Assembly (NCBI GenBank): GCA_938082855.1
Contig: CALKCC010000017.1
Coordinates: forward strand, 1 to 62,436
Origin: an uncultured Pirellulaceae bacterium
Lineage (GTDB): Bacteria; Planctomycetota; Planctomycetia; Pirellulales; Pirellulaceae
DNA: 62,436 nt
Direction of reading: 5' to 3'
Positions within the stretch are counted from its first letter, which is position 1; each line of letters opens with the position of its first letter. Position numbers and translations under genes: made by a program. The notes beneath the pieces are model-generated. The model ran no database searches, had not been told where the DNA came from, and saw nothing but the letters and a program-made list of their open reading frames with translations. Positions 45,767-54,331 of this stretch are shown here, piece by piece.

Positions 45767-46819
45767 TCATGCCAACCATGTCGGAACTTGTGACACCAAC
45801 TCCAGTGTTTCCGTCAGTTTCGCGCGAACATCGGCCGGAAGATCGATCCCGGTTTCCTGACTTTTAGAAACATTGGCCCATTCGCGTTCCCCGGGAAGGA
45901 TCACCTGTGCCACGCCCTCGGCAGTCTCGACAGCGTGAATTTCATCAATCAGCTTACTCATTCGCTGGGCATAATCGTCTTGTTCGGCAATGACCTTGGT
46001 GTCCATGACAATAAAGCCTGCATTGTGATAGGACGGTGTATCAGTCGGATCAAACATCCAACTACCCACATCCCAGGTCATGTGACCGCCAGGCAAGGCT
46101 CCGGATAGAATCTCGCACCATAAGCCAAAGCCATACCCTTTGTGACCTGCCATTGGAGCCAGTGAAGCGTCAGCCGGATAGAGGCTACCGTCTGAAGTTG
46201 GCTTCCCATTTGCATCAATCAACCAGTTCTCGGGAATCACTTCGCCGCGTTGATGCGCCGCGTATACTTTACCGCCAGCCACGGCCGCTGTGGCAATATC
46301 CAGATTAATCGGATCTCGACCAGGAACGGGAACACCATAAGCAATTGGATTACTTCCCAGGACTGGCCCTTTCGAGCCAGGAGCGGCCACGCTCGGAATA
46401 TCGTTGCCTGTAACCATAGCGATAAAACCCTGACGCGCTGCTTTTTGTGTGTAATATCCGGCCGCTCCAATATGCCCGGTGTTCTTCAAACCAATGTAAG
46501 CTACTCCGACATTAGCGGCTTTTTCCATTGCCAGATCTATACAAAACTGACTACCAACCTGTCCCAACGCAGACTCTCCATTGACAATCGCCCACCCTGG
46601 TCCCTGACGCTCAATGGTCGGAGTCGCATCGATTCGATAGCCACCTCCCTGCAATTTTCGCACATAACCGCTAAGCAATTTCGTCCCATGCGTGAAGACG
46701 CCCATGGCATCGGTTGTCACCAACACTTCCGCCGTCGCCGCTGCATCAGATTCTGACAACCCCACGGATTGGAGGACGGTTTGGGTAAAGGACTTTAATT
46801 CGTCAAATGTAGGATTCAC
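45767..46819 (-). CDS. Ldh-family NAD(P)-dependent malate/lactate-type dehydrogenase
   Basis: This 350-residue protein of the Ldh_2 family (PF02615) starts at GTG 46819, chosen because GGAGAG lies a few bases upstream; an alternative GTG is at 46834. Conserved parts are MGVFTHGTKLLSGYV (catalytic His region), GESALGQVGSQFCIDLAMEKA, KNTGHIGAAGYY, GNDIPSVAAPGSKG, NPIAYGVPVPG and the C-terminal GHKGYGFGLWCEILSGAL. The family oxidises or reduces 2-hydroxy acids with a nicotinamide cofactor (malate, ureidoglycolate, sulfolactate and others). In this cluster it may convert a 2-hydroxy acid to the 2-oxo acid used by the E1/E2 complex (inference). It lies 60 bases after the epoxide hydrolase gene. 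Confidence 0.9.
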   Translation of the reverse strand: MNPTFDELKSFTQTVLQSVGLSESDAAATAEVLVTTDAMGVFTHGTKLLSGYVRKLQGGGYRIDATPTIERQGPGWAIVNGESALGQVGSQFCIDLAMEKAANVGVAYIGLKNTGHIGAAGYYTQKAARQGFIAMVTGNDIPSVAAPGSKGPVLGSNPIAYGVPVPGRDPINLDIATAAVAGGKVYAAHQRGEVIPENWLIDANGKPTSDGSLYPADASLAPMAGHKGYGFGLWCEILSGALPGGHMTWDVGSWMFDPTDTPSYHNAGFIVMDTKVIAEQDDYAQRMSKLIDEIHAVETAEGVAQVILPGEREWANVSKSQETGIDLPADVRAKLTETLELVSQVPTWLA

Positions 46820-46879
46820 TCTGCTCTCCAGCACAATCTATCTAAGCTAATGACTTCAACCTTTTCACAAGTCATGGCC

Positions 46880-48094
46880 TTATTGGTTTCGAAGGGGTCT
46901 AAAAAATTCTCGTAAGTCATTGGCCATCTCTTCAGCACGCTCATGAACTGCAAAATGGCCACCTGCGTCATAGTCGTTGTAATGCACGACGTTGTAATAC
47001 ATCTCGGCTCGTTTCCGCACAATTGGCGCCAGTTCATGGGGGTATGCTGCGATTGCGGTAGGAACCTCGATGCGTTGCCCGGGAGGAAGTTCCCAGCCGT
47101 TGTAATAGGATTCACTGTAAAGCCGAATAGCTGACCAAAACGAATTGGTCACCCAATACAACATGACATTGGTGATCAGCATGTCTCTAGGAAACAACTC
47201 TTCGAAATCTTCATACCATCCCGACCAGTTCCTCCACTTTTCAATAATCCAAGCGGCCAACCCGACCGGCGAGTCAGCCATGGCCATCGCCAGGGTCTGG
47301 GGACGTGTCATTTGTTGATGACAATAAGCTCCTTCATCAATCCAATACTGTTCAACGTTTTTCCAGTACTGCAGCATTTCGGGATCTTCCGGCTTGATAG
47401 GGGCCCACTTCATGCCCAACCCACGCAATAAATCAGGATCTTTATCCTGTTCGGGGCGTTCATCCCCTAATCGAGGAAACAGACAGTTGAGATGAATACC
47501 GGTGAGATTCTCTGGGTGATGAAATCCGTAAGGCGCCGTGATAAAACCACCCCAATCACCCCCTTCAATTCCGTATTTCTTAAATCCCAGACCTTCGGTC
47601 ATGAGTTTGTCATACTTTTCAGGATGGTGCTGAAACCCAAACCCCTGTTGATCCGGGTAGTCCGAAAATCCATAGCCAATAATGGACGGGATCACGACCG
47701 TAAATGCATCTTCCGGATCACCCCCAAAACTCGCGGGATCCGTCAACATCGGGAGTATTTTAAGAAGCAGAATAAAAGACCAGGGATAACCGTGCATCAT
47801 GAACAACGGCATCGGGTTTGGCCCCTTACCTTCTTGCTTGATGAAGTGAATTCCCAGACCGTCAACGTCTGCCTTGAAATGCTGGAACGCATTCAGCCGG
47901 CGTTCCTGCTCACGCCAGTCATATTCATGCAGCCAGTAATCCACCAGCTCTTTCATGTAATCAAGATCAACACCTCGATCCCAACCGGTGCCCGAAACCT
48001 GATTTGGAAACCGAGTCATTTCCAGACGGGTCTTTAAATCCTGCAAGACACTATCCGGAACGTCTATCGTCATTGGTGCAACGTCAACGGCCAT
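46880..48094 (-). CDS. Epoxide hydrolase (EHN-type alpha/beta hydrolase)
   Basis: This 404-residue cytoplasmic protein has an N-terminal EHN domain (IDVPDSVLQDLKTRLEMTRFP...W). An alpha/beta-hydrolase core follows with the oxyanion motif HGYP at 101-104, the nucleophile Asp180 in EGGDWGG, and the C-terminal catalytic His in DAGGHFAVHE. Tyrosines in the cap would activate the epoxide. Family members open epoxides to diols; several also act on juvenile hormone-like or lactone substrates. Its ATG is one base past the stop codon of the 2-hydroxyacid dehydrogenase gene, showing tight coupling. An epoxide intermediate in the pathway is therefore possible. Confidence 0.9.
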   Translation of the reverse strand: MAVDVAPMTIDVPDSVLQDLKTRLEMTRFPNQVSGTGWDRGVDLDYMKELVDYWLHEYDWREQERRLNAFQHFKADVDGLGIHFIKQEGKGPNPMPLFMMHGYPWSFILLLKILPMLTDPASFGGDPEDAFTVVIPSIIGYGFSDYPDQQGFGFQHHPEKYDKLMTEGLGFKKYGIEGGDWGGFITAPYGFHHPENLTGIHLNCLFPRLGDERPEQDKDPDLLRGLGMKWAPIKPEDPEMLQYWKNVEQYWIDEGAYCHQQMTRPQTLAMAMADSPVGLAAWIIEKWRNWSGWYEDFEELFPRDMLITNVMLYWVTNSFWSAIRLYSESYYNGWELPPGQRIEVPTAIAAYPHELAPIVRKRAEMYYNVVHYNDYDAGGHFAVHERAEEMANDLREFFRPLRNQ

Positions 48095-48095
48095 T

Positions 48096-49058
48096 TCATT
48101 TCACTCCGTTTACCACATTAGGTAATTCATCGCCTGATATCGCAGCGAGCGCGATTTCAGCTACCGACTCCCGAAGCTTTTTGATCGCTTTAGGACTAAC
48201 TGAAGCAACATGAGACGAGACCAATACATTTTTCATATTTCGGACGGGATGGTCGCTTGGTAGTGGTTCTGTACTAAATACGTCCAATGCTGCCACAAGG
48301 ATTTGGCCGGAATCCAGTGCCGCAACAAGGGCCTCCAGATCGATCAAATCTCCACGGCCAACATTCACAATCATAGCTCCCTGCTTCATGGTCGACAGAG
48401 ATGCAGCATTCACCATATTCTTAGTTGATTCCAGAGACGGACAATGCAGCGTCAGTAAATCTGCCTGAGCAAACACTTCATCTTGCGATACCAATTCACA
48501 GCCCAAATCCTGAGCCTGTTGTTGTGCGACGACCGGATCGGCAGCCAAAATCCTGCATTTGAATGGCTGTAGTCTCGCGACCACCTCTCTGCCAATACGT
48601 CCCAATCCGATAACGCCAATCGTCAGATCACTCAACGCCACCATGGTGGAAACACCATTGGCCAGCCCCCAACTCCCTTCGGCGATCAATGCATTATTGG
48701 CTCGCACATCTCTGGTAACGCCGAGTATAAAAGCCAGAGTATGATCCGCGACTTCATCGATGCAGTAATCAGGGATATTGCAAACAGGAATCCCTCGTTG
48801 AGCCGCTACTTCAAAGGCAACATTGTCATAGCCAATGCCATACCTGACGATGGCCTTGGCTGATTGCATGGCCTCCACCACCGTGGAATCCACCTGAGCG
48901 AATTGTGTGATCACAACATCTGCGTCGCCACACAAATCAACAAGTTCCTGTTGCGTCTCGCATTTTGCGCCAACAAATTCGTGCCCTGCGGCCTCGACAA
49001 TTTCTCGTTCTGGAGCAAGATCCTCAAATGTGTAGTCGGTTACTACAATCTTTGCCAT
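48096..49058 (-). CDS. D-isomer-specific 2-hydroxyacid dehydrogenase (CtBP-like)
   Basis: This 320-residue protein has the NAD-binding motif IGVIGLGRIGREVV. The family's catalytic residues are visible: Arg in IVNVGRGDLID, Glu in ALDVFSTEPL and His in SSHVASVSPKAIK. The N-terminal catalytic-domain segments include VRYGIGYDNVAFEVAAQRGIPV and a DYCIDEVADHTLAF stretch typical of the CtBP/phosphoglycerate-like subgroup. It oxidises or reduces 2-hydroxy acids with NAD. It is the first gene of the nine-gene minus-strand cluster; the gap to the divergent sulfatase start (49247) should contain the promoter for both directions. Confidence 0.9.
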   Translation of the reverse strand: MAKIVVTDYTFEDLAPEREIVEAAGHEFVGAKCETQQELVDLCGDADVVITQFAQVDSTVVEAMQSAKAIVRYGIGYDNVAFEVAAQRGIPVCNIPDYCIDEVADHTLAFILGVTRDVRANNALIAEGSWGLANGVSTMVALSDLTIGVIGLGRIGREVVARLQPFKCRILAADPVVAQQQAQDLGCELVSQDEVFAQADLLTLHCPSLESTKNMVNAASLSTMKQGAMIVNVGRGDLIDLEALVAALDSGQILVAALDVFSTEPLPSDHPVRNMKNVLVSSHVASVSPKAIKKLRESVAEIALAAISGDELPNVVNGVK

Positions 49059-49246
49059 GATGTCTGGACTATCCTGTAAACAACGGTAGTTAACAAAATT
49101 GAATTTTTCATTCTACAAGACTGTAGGGCCTCGCGTGAATTTAAGAAGCATTCGGGACAAATACCTCATAGGTCACTCATGAAATGTGTACGATAAACGA
49201 TAAGCACTTTGCCAAATCAGCTCCTCACGACACACGCGACGACAAC

Positions 49247-50893
49247 ATGCCCCGTAAGAGATTTATCGCTGTTATTACATGCCTGACCATGCTGACTGTC
49301 AGTGCGTCGGCGATTAAAGCCGACACTGACAGACCTAATATCATTTACATCATGGCGGATGACCTGGGCTATGGTGACGCCGCTCCTTTTGGTTTGGAAC
49401 GAAGTAAAATCCCCACACCAGGGATGACGCAACTTGCTAAAGAAGGAATGCGATTCACCGACGCACACTCCATTGCCTCAGTTTGCGTTCCTAGTCGACT
49501 AGCGATTATGACCGGTCGATATCCATGGCGCATTGAAGGGCAGGCCGGCAGCGGCCCCTGGGGATTTATCGCTCCGCGATTTACACCTGGGCATCATACA
49601 TTGGCACATCTACTAAATGATGCTGGATATCAAACCGGCTATATCGGCAAGTGGCACCTTGGGCTAAAGATGGTAACCACCGACGGTAAGACACAGACGA
49701 TTGGTAATGTGGACTACGGCAAGCCGGTCAAAGCCGGGCCAAACGATCATGGATTTGATTACAGTTTCATTCTTCCCGGCTCACTCGACATGTATCCGTA
49801 TGTCTATCTACGTAATCAGAGTTTTTTGGGGAAAGTCAACAAACAACGCGGCTGGAGTGCATTTAACCGAATTGGTCCCACCGAAGAACAATTCGAAGAT
49901 TACGAAGTGCTGCAAACCTTCCGGGGGGAAGTCAATCAGTTCATTGCCCGCAATGCTAAAGCGGCGAAATCTGGTAAACCCTTCTTTCTCTACTTCGCAC
50001 TGACCTCTCCTCACACACCCACAAGCCCCCATCCTGACTTTCAGGGGAAGACGGACATTGGTGTCTACGGAGACTTTGTCTATGAGACAGATCATTGCAT
50101 CGTCTCTACCTTAAAGGCTCTGAAAAAACATGGCTTAGACGACAACACCATCGTCATCTTCACCTCGGACCATGGCCCTGCTCCTTATGCAGGTAATGTC
50201 CTGAAAGCAACCTACGACAATGTCAAAGGACTCGAAGCCCAAGGGCATTACCCGGCTGGTCCACTTCGTGGCTACAAATTTTCCGTCTATGAAGGAGGGA
50301 CTCGAATCCCCTTCCTGATTAAATGGCCCAATCAAATCAAACCAGGAACAACTTGTGACCGTCTGATCGGACTCAACGATCTGTTAGCCACAGTCGCGGA
50401 CATTACTGATTCCAAATTATCAACCGATCAGGCAGTCGATTCCATTAGCTATCTACCTCTTCTGCGCAATCCTCAAGGCGATGCCATCAGGACTAATCTT
50501 CAAATTCAGGGAACGCATGGATGGGCTTACCGAATGGGTGACTGGAAACTTTGTCTTTGCCCGGGCAGCGGTGCAGTGGGAGTCTATGGCAATGTCCCCA
50601 AACCAATGGACGCCTGGGCTGCCGCGGTGAAGGAATTTGGGAAGCGACCTACCAGAGATCAATTATTGGAAGCTCCCTTTGTCCAATTATTCAATCTGAA
50701 GAATGATTTAGAAGAACAACATGACTTAGCATCGAAGCATCCTGAAATCGTTCAGAAGATGTATGCTCTGATGAATACCCAGTTCGCCAATGGTCGTAGT
50801 ACACCGGGACCACTACAGGAAAACGATCGAAAGAACCTCAACTACTGGGGCCGCATTCCTCCGGGGACGCTGGCAAATGAACGTAAGAATTAA
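49247..50893 (+). CDS. Secreted arylsulfatase
   Basis: This 548-residue type I sulfatase has a signal peptide (MPRKRFIAVITCLTMLTVSA). The start at 49247 is chosen over the in-frame codon at 49184 because only it leads directly into the signal. The metal-binding DRPNIIYIMADDLGYGDAA is followed by CVPSR with Cys80 as the formylglycine site (CVPSRLAIMTGRYPWR). Further motifs are YIGKWHLG and FTSDHGPAPYAGN. It would hydrolyse sulfate esters outside the cytoplasm. It begins a plus-strand run with a PHP-type metallohydrolase (27 bases downstream) and an SDR, probably one operon, divergent from the catabolic cluster. Confidence 0.92.
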   Translation: MPRKRFIAVITCLTMLTVSASAIKADTDRPNIIYIMADDLGYGDAAPFGLERSKIPTPGMTQLAKEGMRFTDAHSIASVCVPSRLAIMTGRYPWRIEGQAGSGPWGFIAPRFTPGHHTLAHLLNDAGYQTGYIGKWHLGLKMVTTDGKTQTIGNVDYGKPVKAGPNDHGFDYSFILPGSLDMYPYVYLRNQSFLGKVNKQRGWSAFNRIGPTEEQFEDYEVLQTFRGEVNQFIARNAKAAKSGKPFFLYFALTSPHTPTSPHPDFQGKTDIGVYGDFVYETDHCIVSTLKALKKHGLDDNTIVIFTSDHGPAPYAGNVLKATYDNVKGLEAQGHYPAGPLRGYKFSVYEGGTRIPFLIKWPNQIKPGTTCDRLIGLNDLLATVADITDSKLSTDQAVDSISYLPLLRNPQGDAIRTNLQIQGTHGWAYRMGDWKLCLCPGSGAVGVYGNVPKPMDAWAAAVKEFGKRPTRDQLLEAPFVQLFNLKNDLEEQHDLASKHPEIVQKMYALMNTQFANGRSTPGPLQENDRKNLNYWGRIPPGTLANERKN

Positions 50894-50920
50894 CACATCC
50901 ATTTTTGGAAGAATTTGAAA

Positions 50921-53401
50921 ATGCGATTATTAACTCTTTGCTCCATCATCGCGACTCTATTTCTTGGCCATCCTGCTTCAGGGGCCGAAGTCCACCAACT
51001 CACTCCGGCAAACTGGGGCGAACTGATCCCTGCTGGAAAGGAAGTGGATGCGATCTATGGTGATTACGTCTTGCGAAATGACATCCTGACGGCTGTGATC
51101 GCCAATCCCACTCCCACTCGCAATGCCAACCTGACCATTCGGGAAGTTGGCGGCTGCGTACTGGATCTAACACGCCACGACTCCAACAACGACCAACTCG
51201 GATGTTTCTACCCAACGGCACAGCAGTATTCATTCACAAACCCTGAGTCAGTCAATCTGGTCGACGGCGGTGAGGGCGTCGCCATTCATATGACCAGTCT
51301 CAAGAACGAAGACGGAAGCCTGGCTCGCTTAGTGTATTCACTTGCCGACGGCGATCAGACGCTACGCGTCATTACTCAATATGCAAATACTACTGACAAA
51401 ACCATTACGCTCCGGTTGCAGGATTCCATCCGAGCGGACAGCCCTTTTGCATTAGGCGGAAACAAGAATTCATTTTGGGCCAACGATCAGTGGTTTCGAC
51501 AAGCGTACGGAGTCTGGACACAGGAACGAGAGATCAAGCGAATCGGCAGTGGGGGTCGAATACTGGAATATCCAGCCAACGATGGAGACGCCGGTTTTGA
51601 GCTGGAACCGAAGCAGCGCGGGACATTTCTAAGAGAGTTAATTCCGGCCGGAAGCCTGTTGGAACTTAAGAGCATCTTCAACTCGCTCAACAAAACTTCT
51701 CAATTCCCAGTTTCGCTCAAAACTTTTGATCAAGACGGAGTCATTGGAAACGCCTTGGTCACGATTAAACAGGATGAGGAAACGATCGGAGACATCCGGA
51801 CGAATGCTCAAGGCCATTGTCAGTTTTCTCTGGCGCCAGGCAAATACACTGCAATCATCAGTGCCGCAGGTCGTCCGCCGCAAGAATTAGCCTTGGATAT
51901 ACGTGAAGCCTTCAATCTGGATATTGAGTTAAATCAGGCAGGTTACCTACGAGGCAAGGTAACCGACGGTCAAGGACGACCCATTTATGCCAAACTCTCA
52001 TTTCAAGGACTCAAAGATACCGCCACACCCAACTTTGCTCCGAAACAAAACGCCGTCTTTGCAGAGAATCTCTTTTACGCAACCCGAGGTAAAGTGGATC
52101 ATCCTCTACTTCCAGGTAGTTACCGAGTCTTTATCAGTCACGGCCCAGAGTTTAATGCAGCCGTTCAAGATATAGTCATTCAGGAAGGCGAAACTACAGA
52201 ACTTAATGTTTCTCTGAAACAGGTCATCGACTCAGACGGATGGATCAGCGCTGATTTCCACACGCACAGTTCACCATCGGGGGATAACACAACCGATCAG
52301 TTCGGAAGAATCCTAACACTACTGGCTGAAAACATTGAGTATTCACCAGCCACCGAACACCAACGCATCGATTCGTTTAGTCCGATCCTAAAGCAGCTCA
52401 AAGCAGAACATTTAATGGGGACAGCGCCAGGGATGGAGTTGACCGGCCGCGAGCTGCCTGTAAATCACCAAAACGCTTTTCCACTGATTCATAAGCCCAG
52501 AACTCAGGATGGTGGAGGCCCCACCATCGAAGACAATCCCGTCACTCAAATTAAAAAGCTCAAGCGGTGGGATAACGACTCCAATAAAATTGTGCAGGAA
52601 GATCACCCTACACTCATGCAGATTTGGCGGGACAAAGATCGCGACAATCAAGCGGACGGAGGTTTTCGCGAAATGCTCAACTACATGGACACCATGGAAG
52701 TCCATCCTCCACAGTCAATCTTCCAAGTACCGGAGGAATTACTACCAACCGCTAAGAGCCGTGAACCGGTCATGTTCTACTGGATGCAACTACTGAATAA
52801 AGGTTACCGCATTCCCGGAGTCGTCAATTCTGACTGCCATTACAACAACCATGATTCCGGATACCTGCGAAATTACATCCTGTCGCCTACCGATAATCCT
52901 GGCCGTATCAAAACAGGAAATATTGTCTCGGCCTGTCAGCAGGGCAACATTGTTATGACCAATGGCCCCTTCCTTAAAGTAAAAGTCCGCGGGGAAAAGC
53001 GAGCCTTTGCCTGGCCCGGTGACGATCTCGTGAGTCTGAGTGGTAAAGTCAAAGTGGAAATCAGTGTGCAGTGCCCAAACTGGTTTGACATTAATCGTGT
53101 TCAAATCTTCCTTAATGGACGGATGGCTTCCGATTTGAATTACACTCGGCGTAACAACGCAGAGATGTTTCCAGCAACTTCGGTAACCCGATTTAGTGAA
53201 ACATTTGAACTGTCATTAACCGAAGACACTCATATTATCGTGGCCACCCTCGGAGAGGGCTTGGAGATGGGCCCGGTTCAAGGTGAACGCTGGGGCGTGC
53301 TTGAACCTGCAGCCGTTGCCAATCCGATATTTGTGGATATTGACGGAAATGGATTTGAATTCAATAACGATAATCTAGGGATCGACATTGACGCGAAATA
53401 A
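50921..53401 (+). CDS. Secreted CehA/McbA-type PHP metallohydrolase with carboxypeptidase-regulatory-like domains
   Basis: This 826-residue protein starts at the ATG at 50921 (a TTG two codons upstream is less likely), with a signal peptide MRLLTLCSIIATLFLGHPA. The first 270 residues form a beta-rich domain of unknown type. Two carboxypeptidase regulatory-like repeats follow (GNALVTIKQDEETIGDIRT...APGKYTAIISAAG and YLRGKVTDGQGRPIYAKL). From about residue 445 a PHP-like metallohydrolase domain contains ADFHTHSSPSGDN, the EYSPATEHQR stretch and NSDCHYNNHDSG. CehA/McbA-type proteins cleave esters or phosphoesters. A final segment has a calcium-loop look (DIDGNGFEFNNDN). It is flanked by sulfatase and SDR genes in the same run. 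Confidence 0.8.
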   Translation: MRLLTLCSIIATLFLGHPASGAEVHQLTPANWGELIPAGKEVDAIYGDYVLRNDILTAVIANPTPTRNANLTIREVGGCVLDLTRHDSNNDQLGCFYPTAQQYSFTNPESVNLVDGGEGVAIHMTSLKNEDGSLARLVYSLADGDQTLRVITQYANTTDKTITLRLQDSIRADSPFALGGNKNSFWANDQWFRQAYGVWTQEREIKRIGSGGRILEYPANDGDAGFELEPKQRGTFLRELIPAGSLLELKSIFNSLNKTSQFPVSLKTFDQDGVIGNALVTIKQDEETIGDIRTNAQGHCQFSLAPGKYTAIISAAGRPPQELALDIREAFNLDIELNQAGYLRGKVTDGQGRPIYAKLSFQGLKDTATPNFAPKQNAVFAENLFYATRGKVDHPLLPGSYRVFISHGPEFNAAVQDIVIQEGETTELNVSLKQVIDSDGWISADFHTHSSPSGDNTTDQFGRILTLLAENIEYSPATEHQRIDSFSPILKQLKAEHLMGTAPGMELTGRELPVNHQNAFPLIHKPRTQDGGGPTIEDNPVTQIKKLKRWDNDSNKIVQEDHPTLMQIWRDKDRDNQADGGFREMLNYMDTMEVHPPQSIFQVPEELLPTAKSREPVMFYWMQLLNKGYRIPGVVNSDCHYNNHDSGYLRNYILSPTDNPGRIKTGNIVSACQQGNIVMTNGPFLKVKVRGEKRAFAWPGDDLVSLSGKVKVEISVQCPNWFDINRVQIFLNGRMASDLNYTRRNNAEMFPATSVTRFSETFELSLTEDTHIIVATLGEGLEMGPVQGERWGVLEPAAVANPIFVDIDGNGFEFNNDNLGIDIDAK

Positions 53402-53412
53402 CAGGAATTGAA

Positions 53413-54222
53413 ATGGATCTAGGATTAGAGGGTAAAGTTGTTCTTATTACCGGTGGTTCGAAGGGAATTGGCGAAGCCATTACCCGCACATTCATGGCAG
53501 AAGGTACCAGAGTCGCCAATGTCAATCGCTCGACAGCAGAAGGCGAAGCCTTAGAGGCTGAATATGCTGCCCAGGGGCAACAATGCCTGTTTATTCAGGG
53601 AGACTTGACCAACCTCGAAGCCTGCAAGCAGGCAGTAGAAAAGACACTGAATGTGTTTGGCCGCATCGATGTGCTCGTGAACAATGCCGGTGTCAATGAT
53701 GGTATCTCGCTTTCGGACGGCCCCGAAGCCTTTATTGGATCGTTAGAAAGAAATCTGATCCATTACTATGCGATGGCTCATTATGCCTTAGATGCGTTAA
53801 AGCAATCGCAAGGAGCGATCATCAATATCAGTAGTAAGGTCGCTGCGACCGGGCAGGGTGGCACGAGTGGTTACGCCGCCTCCAAAGGTGGCATCAACGG
53901 GCTGACACGCGAATGGGCTTTAGATCTGGCCGCTGACAATATCCGAGTAAACACCGTCGTACCGGCGGAGACATGGACTCCGCTTTACGCCGAACTCATC
54001 GAGCAATCCGAAGATCCATCCGCAGCCAAAAAACAAATCGAGGACATTATTCCCTTGGGGCAACGGTTTACTACAAGCCAGGAGATTGCTGACATGGTGG
54101 TCTTCCTCAGTTCTCAACGGTCACTGCATACAACCGGACAAATACACTACGTCGATGGTGGATACACCCATTTGGACAGAAAGTACACCTCTGGTTCAAA
54201 CCGAGTCGACCTCTCCAAATAA
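53413..54222 (+). CDS. Short-chain dehydrogenase/reductase (SDR)
   Basis: This 269-residue classical SDR has the cofactor motif TGGSKGIGEA (residues 13-22), NNAG at 90-93, Ser in INISSKVA, and the intact YxxxK with Tyr154 and Lys158 (YAASKGG). The VDGG motif near the C terminus is also present. It would oxidise or reduce a sugar or hydroxy-acid substrate with NAD(P); the closest functional types are glucose/gluconate dehydrogenases, but the substrate is unknown. It starts 11 bases after the PHP-type gene and is most likely co-transcribed with it and the sulfatase. Unlike the SDR at 41043 it has a normal active site. Confidence 0.9.
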   Translation: MDLGLEGKVVLITGGSKGIGEAITRTFMAEGTRVANVNRSTAEGEALEAEYAAQGQQCLFIQGDLTNLEACKQAVEKTLNVFGRIDVLVNNAGVNDGISLSDGPEAFIGSLERNLIHYYAMAHYALDALKQSQGAIINISSKVAATGQGGTSGYAASKGGINGLTREWALDLAADNIRVNTVVPAETWTPLYAELIEQSEDPSAAKKQIEDIIPLGQRFTTSQEIADMVVFLSSQRSLHTTGQIHYVDGGYTHLDRKYTSGSNRVDLSK

Positions 54223-54331
54223 CACATCCAAGGCACTCAGCTTGTCAGAATAGTTTGAATTTTCCTCGGGCCTAATTAGGCTGAATGCTATATATCTATT
54301 AGATCTCGATACCTTCACACCGAGTTTAATC

